A stretch of 64,000 nucleotides of DNA, from positions 24,934,501 to 24,998,500 of the forward strand of contig CM065295.1 of NCBI GenBank assembly GCA_032871835.1. Direction: 5' to 3'. This document shows positions 57,553 through 64,000 of this stretch, in pieces. The notes under the pieces are model-generated. The model did no database searches. It was not told the DNA's origin and worked only from the letters and a program-made list of their open reading frames with translations. This stretch comes from Dipteronia dyeriana (taxonomy: Eukaryota; Streptophyta; Magnoliopsida; Sapindales; Sapindaceae). The position numbers and the translations under genes were made by a program. How positions within the stretch are numbered: position 1 is the stretch's first letter; every line of letters starts with the position of its first letter.

Positions 57553-57932
57553 ATATCCTGTCCAAGTTTCATCCTAAGATTCATGAAAGCAGTCATTGCC
57601 TCTCTCTTAGTCATCCTAGACTTCATAGCAAACATCTCCTCCAGAGACATCATTATATCGGTAGCAGTCTTCATTCCTTCATGTTGTTGTTGTAACACGT
57701 CGGAGATGGTGGCTATAATGTAACATTTTAGCCATCTCATCTGAAGACTTCCACCGCTGATACTCATATCTTTGCTCCTGAGTAGATTCATTAGTAGGAG
57801 TAGGTGGTTTAGAAGTAGACAGAACATATGTTTTTCATCTTGCAACAACAACCCAATTTTCATTTTCCATGTGACATAATTATCACAAGTTAAAGTATTA
57901 TCTTTTAGGATGTTGATTAGGGATGGGGTCAC
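57553..57932 (-). pseudogene. Copia-A2 gag, N-terminal part
   Basis: On the minus strand from about 57932 (start codon changed to GTG as in A1): TPSLINILKDNTLTCDNYVTWKMKIGLLLQDEKH, then MMSLEEMFAMKSRMTKREAMTAFMNLRMKLGQD. It continues at 45342 beyond A3. A stop-free frame runs across the A3 junction by chance. Confidence 0.88.
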
Positions 57933-58315
57933 GATTTCTTTATAATAGAAAAAATTATATAAGTAAACAATCATGATATAACACTTTCAAATACTTATCT
58001 TGAATTAAATAAAATAATTCAATCGTAAAATTCAATGATGATCCAACACCTGTAAATGTTAAGCCTCCTTTGGGAGTTCGGACCATATACTAGTTGGGCT
58101 AAGTCCTACCTAATTGTTAACATAACAACCACCGTTTTCAATTTTAGCCTTGTAATTTTATTAACAATAACTCTTGGAAAGATATTAATAAAATAACATT
58201 GAGTGTGTTACCAAGTTATCGACCTTCAACCTCCTTCGCGAGTAGATATCGTTTAGGTCAATTGTCTAGTCTATCCTTGAAAGGAAGTATCTTGCTAAAT
58301 TCCATTCATGAATAC
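57933..58315 (-). other. Copia-A2 leader (partial)
   Basis: Matches the A1 leader 22913-23310 almost base for base. It ends at AATGAATAC / AATACTGACACG, where new sequence starts. Confidence 0.8.
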
Positions 58316-58606
58316 TGACACGTTCTAAAGAAGTGTTCATACTCTCAAGTATAAGAGTGCAATAGTAATAAATTAACCAGTAAGACCGGGTCGAACCACA
58401 GGGAGGTTGTTTACTTGTCCTCGTATAATTAATTATCTAGATTAATTACTAAGCTTGTTATAAAATGTAAATCAATTAAAATTAAAACTGGGGCTAAGGG
58501 ATCCACTGTTGGTAATTCAAATATGATCCAATAATTAATATTTGGTCTAGATTAATGGGAGGGTATTCCACTCCACTGACCACTCTTTGATATATGTGGG
58601 TAAAAG
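58316..58606. mobile_element. Start of an unrecognised LTR-like element (E) inserted in the A2 leader
   Basis: Family A homology stops abruptly at 58315, and a new sequence starting TGACACGTTCT begins, preceded by AATAC as a possible target duplication. It has GACCGGGTCGAACCACAGGG, a phrase often found in plant LTRs. It is interrupted by A4 at 58607, so its size and family are unknown. Confidence 0.45.
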
Positions 58607-61037
58607 TGAAGGGAAAAAAACAGGTTCAAAACGCAACGGAAGCGTGATAAAAATGAAAATTTAGGGTTTACATATTAATAAAAAAAATTCTCTTTTATGC
58701 AACGAGAACCTTAACCCTAGATTAATTGACGTATATAAAAAGTGTCATACATTTTTCTCATGACGATTGATCAAACGCCAAATTGTTTCCGCAAGATCTT
58801 ACAATCCAATCACTAATGTGAATCACCTAGGAGTGTGAGCTCCCTTTCTTTAAATTGTATATCTGAGGATAGAAACAAACAAAATCTATTTCGTTTTAGT
58901 TACAAATATCTTCCAAGAGAACAATCAATAACGTCCGGCCACTTGTGAAATATTAATCAATTTGATTGAAACTCGCGTGAACCTTGATTCGATGTTGTAT
59001 ACAAAACCCGTTTGATGTAAAGGATACTAGTGTACAATCAAAAACAAAAACGTTCTCTTTTTCTCTTTTCTCCTTGGCCGAATTCCACACCAATTTTCTA
59101 TGAGTTGATTGAATTTTGTCTAAAGAAAAAATAATTTTTCTCCCTCGAAATTCTCTCTTGCTATGTCAAATTCTCTCTTGAAAATTACCTAGCATGGCCG
59201 AAATTTTCATCATAGAATTCTTAGGGCTGGCCGAAAATCTCATGCTCATATATATAGGATCATAAATCATTTCCTAAGAAGGATTTAATTGATTGGCAAG
59301 AATCCTTTCCTTAGGTGGATTTAATTGGTAGTTTAGAATTCTTATCTAAAAGGAAATCTAACTTCTCCTATATCCAAATGGGCTGGCCGAATTTATCATT
59401 GATATAGATTAGGAGAGTTTATTCTTTTCCTAAGAAGGATTACTTGGTAGTTAAGAATACTTTCGTTAGGTAGATTTACTTGGTGGTTAAAATCCTTTTC
59501 AAAAATATATTTTATCCTAACAACAAGACTCCTAATCCATCTCAAAAGTGTATTTGTAGCCATTTTAAAGACTTCCTAATTTGATTAGAAAAATAATTCC
59601 TTTTATTTATCTACTTATCAAATATAGTCTTTAACATTAACTATACTACCAACAATAGTATAGTTTTAGGAGACCATCTTCTACTAGGAAAAAGATTTTG
59701 ACTTTTAATTAAATAATTAATTAATCAATAAATTAATTAATTTCCATTTAATTAAATAATAAAATAAAAATAATATATTTAAGCTATTCTTAACAGCCTT
59801 GCCGCCTATACCACATATATGGGCCATATATTCTTTATCTTATTTTATTAACTCCATTGGACCTTAATAAAAAGTCCACATGTGAACTAGACCTATTCTT
59901 ACAAAAAGAAACAAGTTCTCATGCCTTAATACAATTCTAGAGAACCCCTAAATTGGTCCGGTAGAATATATCAAGTGATCCATGCAAGTTCGTGTGGATT
60001 GGGGATCTTGGCGGGCTATCTAAATTTATGATCCAATAGACACAACCCAATCACAATCAACAAATGATTCACTTAGGTCCGATCTATTTAATTTTAGTTC
60101 ATTTCACTAAAGAACTAAAATTGAACTCTTAAATAAAGATAGAATAAGTTGATGTTTACTCACTCAAACCCTAGACAACCTTATTGGAGAAAGTGTATCC
60201 TCGTGAAGAATACTAGTAATCGTCAAGAGCTCATAGACCGCCTATAGCTCTCCAAGTTACCATATTTACTCATATGACCACATTTTGAACTTGGATATTT
60301 TGACTTGTCCAGAAGCCATGTTTCAATAGACACTATTGAAAACTTAACATTAATATTTAATATCTAATACCTCAAAAAATCCATATGATGGTATTCTACT
60401 CTCATTCAATAAATGGAGCCACGATGTCCATATCTATAAATGAAGTCCTCTATCGATTAACAAATGAATACCACCAAACTATCGAGGATAGATTATGCTA
60501 TATAATCGTACTCATTGATAGCTCAAATGATAACACTTGCAAACATAAGTCCATCATTTATCTCAGGATTGAGATAGACACTCCGATTGTCTTCAAATGA
60601 TTTTTTTTTGTCTATTGACGGATCTAGATAAAGCATTTCATTGTGATCCTACTCAACGCACCTAGTGCACTAGATTATTTTTCCCAAAGACACCACACTT
60701 TGATGATTTTAGACTCATCATAACACATTTGATCCCACTCAAATGCTAGCAAAAGAATCTACAACTTTGACAAGATAAAGGGGCCCAACCTTCTATCTTA
60801 AGTTGTGAATATTATTCAAGACTAACTAAAGAATAGTGCCTACCTCATACATATCTAGATGTATGAACAATTCTTCCTTTCTCATAGTCTTTTGACCTTA
60901 TGATTATTTACTTTTGACAATTATAATAATTAAACTATAAATGCTATAAGATTTGTTAAACTAGAAATCATTTTATTCATACGAAAAAGATTGTTAATTA
61001 CAATATTACACTCTTGTTATCGAGCATAATGCTAACA
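58607..61037 (-). repeat. Copia-A4 3' LTR, lengthened by an internal duplication
   Basis: 2431 bp, about 230 bp longer than A3. The extra length includes an imperfect tandem duplication of about 156 bp (about 59226-59381 and 59382-59537), with GGCTGGCCGAA and CCTAAGAAGGATT recurring 155-156 bases apart. The GGCCGAA motif appears four times (59079-59390). The inner end GCTAACA differs by one base from the family CCCAACA. Confidence 0.88.
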
Positions 61038-61051
61038 ATCTCCCATTTGCT

Positions 61052-64000
61052 CTATAGCAAATGTGTCATATCTCTCATCCCCATAATCTCTAGATGCCCA
61101 TCAAAACTCTTTTGTGGAAGAGCCTTCATAATCTCTAGATGACGCGATCTTGGTAATCATCACGTCACCCCTATGTACAATTTCCCTTAAAAGGTGATAC
61201 TTTCTTTCAATGTGTTTCCCTCTATTATGACTTCTTGGTTCTCTCGAATAAGACACTGCTCCACTATTGTCACAATAGATAGTGATATGCTTATTCGCAT
61301 CAGGAACCACTTCCAAATCAATCAGGAATTGGTGGAGCCATATAGCCTCTTGAGCAGCCTCACATGCGGCAACATACTCGGCTTCCATGGTTGAATCGGC
61401 AATACAAGATTGCTTGATACTCCTTCATATGACTGCCCCTTCTCCAATAGTAAACACAGATTCTGATGTTGATCTCCTAGAGTCAGAATTTGACTGAAAA
61501 TCAGAATCTGTATACCCAACGGGAATTAAATCCCCGCCAGAGTATACAAGCATATAATCTCTCATTCTCCTAAGATACTTGAAAATATGCTTGACTGCCG
61601 TCCAATGATCAGGACCGGGCTTCGATTGAAACCTGCTAACTATACCCACAGCAAAACAAATATCTGGTCTAGTATAGAGCATTGCATACATGAGACTTCC
61701 TACTTCTGAAGCATATGGAATCCTTCTCATGAATTGCTCTTCATGCTCATTTTTAGGAACCTGTTCCTTAGAAAGTTTGATTCCATGTCTGAAAGGTAAC
61801 ATACCTTTCCTGAAATCTTGCATGGAAAACCTATACAAGATTTTATCTATGTATGAAGCTTGGGATAACGCAATCGTTCTATTCTTTCTATCCCTTATGA
61901 CTTGGATGCCAAGAATATAACTTGCTTATCCTAAGTCCTTCATATCAATAATGTTTTGCTAACTATTCTTTTATTGATGTCAATACACCTACATCGTTTC
62001 CGATGAGTAGTATATCATCAACGTAAAGAACTAGAAAAACCAACTTGTCACATTTAAGCCTTTTGTATACACAAGGTTCATCAAGGTTTTGAATAAATCC
62101 AAAACTTTTCACGGCTTGATCGAACCTTATGTTCCAGGATTTGGATGCTTGCTTTAATCCATATATGGATCTTTGCAACTTGCATACATTTTCCTTTGGC
62201 CCTTTTCAATGAATCCTTCTGGATGCATCATATAAATGCTTTCGTCTAGACTTCCATTAAGGAAAGTTGTCTTGACATCCATTTGCCAAATCTCTAGGTC
62301 TAGAAATGCCGTAACGGATAAGAGTATCCTAATGGATTTAAGCATGGCCACATAAGAGAAGGTTTCTTCATAATCGATAACTTCCTTCTGTGTATAAACT
62401 TTAGCTACCAATCTAGCTTTAATGGTTTCCACATTTCCATCCATTCCTCTTTTCCTCTTGTATACCCAATTGCACCCGATGAGTTTTATCCTTTTAGGCA
62501 AGTTTACAAGAGACCAGACTTTGTTTTTGAACATAGATTCAATTTCGGATTGCATTGCTTTTGCCAATGGCGACAATCAATATCTTCTATTGCTTCCTTG
62601 CACGTATAGGGATCATCGTCGTCCAGAAGATTCTCTACAAATTCTCCTAGACCAATGTATCTCTCGGGTTGTCTAACAACCCTCCCACTAAGATGAGGTA
62701 TGGTAGATTGTTGATCTTGTGTTGGTACGGAACTTACAATTGGGCTTGGTTGCGAAACCTCTTGTATCTCCTAAAAGCTCATTTAAAACAATTCTACTTT
62801 TAGGCACAAAAATATTCATATAGTCCTATTCTAGAAATTTGGCATTTGTCGAAACAAATACTTTAAGATCTGAAGGACTATAAAAATAATATCATATTGT
62901 TCCTTTTTGATACCCTACAAATATGCATGTTTCTGAAAGGGACTCCATCTTTTCTGTCTTTCCTTTTAACACGTGTGCAGGACATCCAAATATCCTTAAG
63001 TGTTGTAAACTAGGCTTTCGCCCGGTCCATAACTCATGCGGTGTTTTAGGAACCGACTTAGATGGTACATCGTTTATAATATACATGGCAGTTTGTAAAG
63101 CATATCCCCAAAAAGAAAAAGGGAGCGTTGAATAACTCAACATAGACCTAACCATATCCAAAAGAGTTATATTTCTCCTTTCTGCCACCCCATTTTGTTG
63201 AGGTGTGCCTGGTGCAGAAAGCTGAGAAATTATTCCATTATCAATAAGATATTTCTGAAACTCACCAGATAGATATTCTCCACCACGATCGGACCTCAAG
63301 ATTTTTTATGTGTTTCTCAAGCTGATTTTCTACTTCAACTTTAAATGCTTTGAACATATCAAAAGAATCCGACTTATGTCTCAGATACACATAGCCAAAT
63401 CTTGAGTGATCATCCGTGAAAGTGATGAAGTACTCATATCCAGCTTTAGCTTGAATGCTCATCGGTCTACACACATCAGTGTGTATCAATCCTAAACATT
63501 CGATGGCTCTTGCGCCTTTGGTCGTAAACGACCTTTTGGTCATTTTACCGTCCAAACAAGATTCACAAGTTGGTAGATCATCAACCTTTAAGTCACTTAG
63601 ATGTCAGTCACATACCAATCTTTTAATCCTATTAAGGTTGATCTGACCTAAGCGCAAATGCCATAGGTAGGTTTCATCTTTTGATAATTTTTCTCTTTTA
63701 TGATTAGGTTCCGTTGATTCCGTGTCTAACAAGTGAGAGATATTTCCATGCAAATAGAATAAACCGTTTTCCAATGTACCTTTGTAAATAATTTTGTCAT
63801 TCTTACTAATAATAAAAGTTTTATTAAAAGTAACCTAATAACCAAATTTATTTAAACAAGAATTTGAAATTAAATTCCTCTTGAATTGAGGTAAATAATA
63901 AACGTTTATTAAATCTAAATGCATACTAGAATCTAAATTGATTCTAATGTCTCCCACTACACTAGTAAACACCAACGCCCCGTTGCCAAAATGCATATTG
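61052..64000 (-). pseudogene. Copia-A4 pol (partial, broken)
   Basis: On the minus strand from the window edge: LGNGALV-like start of pol, GAG-pre-integrase finger (LWHLRLGQINLNR, where the second finger His has become Gln, and CESCLDGK), integrase with IHTDVCRP near 63470, RSDRGGEY near 63290 and NGVAERRN near 63195, so the acidic triad is kept. A frameshift at about 63305 splits it. Reverse transcriptase 62576-61700 shows YVDD near 62020 with a frame change near 62160. RNase H follows from about 61500; near 61100-61140 a 15-base copy of CATAATCTCTAGATG replaces the normal FTKALPQ region. The terminal stop is at 61052. Confidence 0.9.

Larger units (their letters stand above)
40966..58315 (-). 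mobile_element. Copia-A2: Ty1/Copia element split by Copia-A3; 5' end not in window
   Basis: On the minus strand: gag start 57932, gag continues to 57553, is interrupted by A3 (45343-57547), resumes at 45342 and runs through pol to 42022, then the 3' LTR 42007-40966. The junction is clear: ATCATGTGATCTTTC at 45342 continues with ATATCCTGTCCAAG at 57553, as in A1 near 22525. The leader (57933-58315) is cut at 58315 by another LTR-like sequence, so its 5' LTR lies beyond the window. The left boundary is uncertain by a few bases. Confidence 0.88.
58607..64000 (-). mobile_element. Copia-A4: Ty1/Copia element, 5' part beyond window
   Basis: On the minus strand the 3' LTR 61037-58607 is preceded by gag-pol from 64000 (window edge) to 61052. 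The outer LTR end reads TGAAGGGAAAA, one change from the family TGTAGGG. Left flank AAAAG (58602-58606) is the candidate target duplication; the right partner is off the window. Confidence 0.88.

Noticed and set aside
1..64000. Host plant genes, tRNA or rRNA genes
   Set aside because: Every coding motif I could identify belongs to retroelement or gag-like transposon proteins; the TGGTATCAGAGC sites are primer binding sites, not tRNA genes.

Overview
The window is plant nuclear DNA built almost entirely of transposable elements. It is A+T-rich and intergenic. I see no host protein gene, tRNA, rRNA or CRISPR array. The evidence for a plant is the Ty1/Copia gag-pol frames, the initiator-Met-tRNA type primer binding sites just inside the LTRs, the G-rich polypurine tracts, long LTRs of about 2.0-2.7 kb, 5-bp target-site duplications (TSDs) and a Ty3/Gypsy pol relic. 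A eudicot is my guess; the species cannot be named. Almost every coding region carries stops or frameshifts, so these are relics.

The layout is a stack of insertions within insertions. Base layer: 1-4704, 6841-9374 and 25271-25659 hold an old Ty3/Gypsy pol relic (about 1200-3250, + strand) between two inverted, diverged copies of a promoter/LTR block, each followed by a gag-like gene (copy 1 on the - strand at 1-1020, copy 2 on the + strand from about 3700 to 8800). Into this went: (i) a solo LTR at 4705-6835 (family D, TSD TTATA); (ii) Copia-A1 at 9375-25270 (- strand, TSD CCAAG), whose 3' LTR was later split by Copia-C at 9502-17127 (+ strand, gag only); (iii) Copia-B from 25660 (+ strand, gag only), whose 5' LTR was split by Copia-D at 26805-35800 (- strand, TSD GACCA).

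Inside the Copia-B body sits Copia-A2 (- strand, from about 40966). Its gag is split by Copia-A3 (45343-57547, + strand, TSD CTTTC). The leader of A3 is in turn split by a solo LTR of family B (48364-50999, TSD ATGCA). The A2 leader stops at 58315, where an unrecognised LTR-like piece (58316-58606) begins, itself interrupted by Copia-A4 (58607 to the window end, - strand). At 48364-50999 the stack is five layers deep if the base-layer assignment is right.

How the parts work together: families A and D carried gag, integrase, reverse transcriptase and RNase H. Families B and C here carry gag with no recognisable pol, so they would need enzymes supplied in trans. Family A copies A1-A3 all lack the protease active-site segment. 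I find no convincing new gene system. The most useful observations are the reconstructable insertion history, the family-wide protease gap, the pol-less gag elements, palindromes in the family B LTR promoter, the inverted gag-like pair and a probable intron in the gag-like gene.
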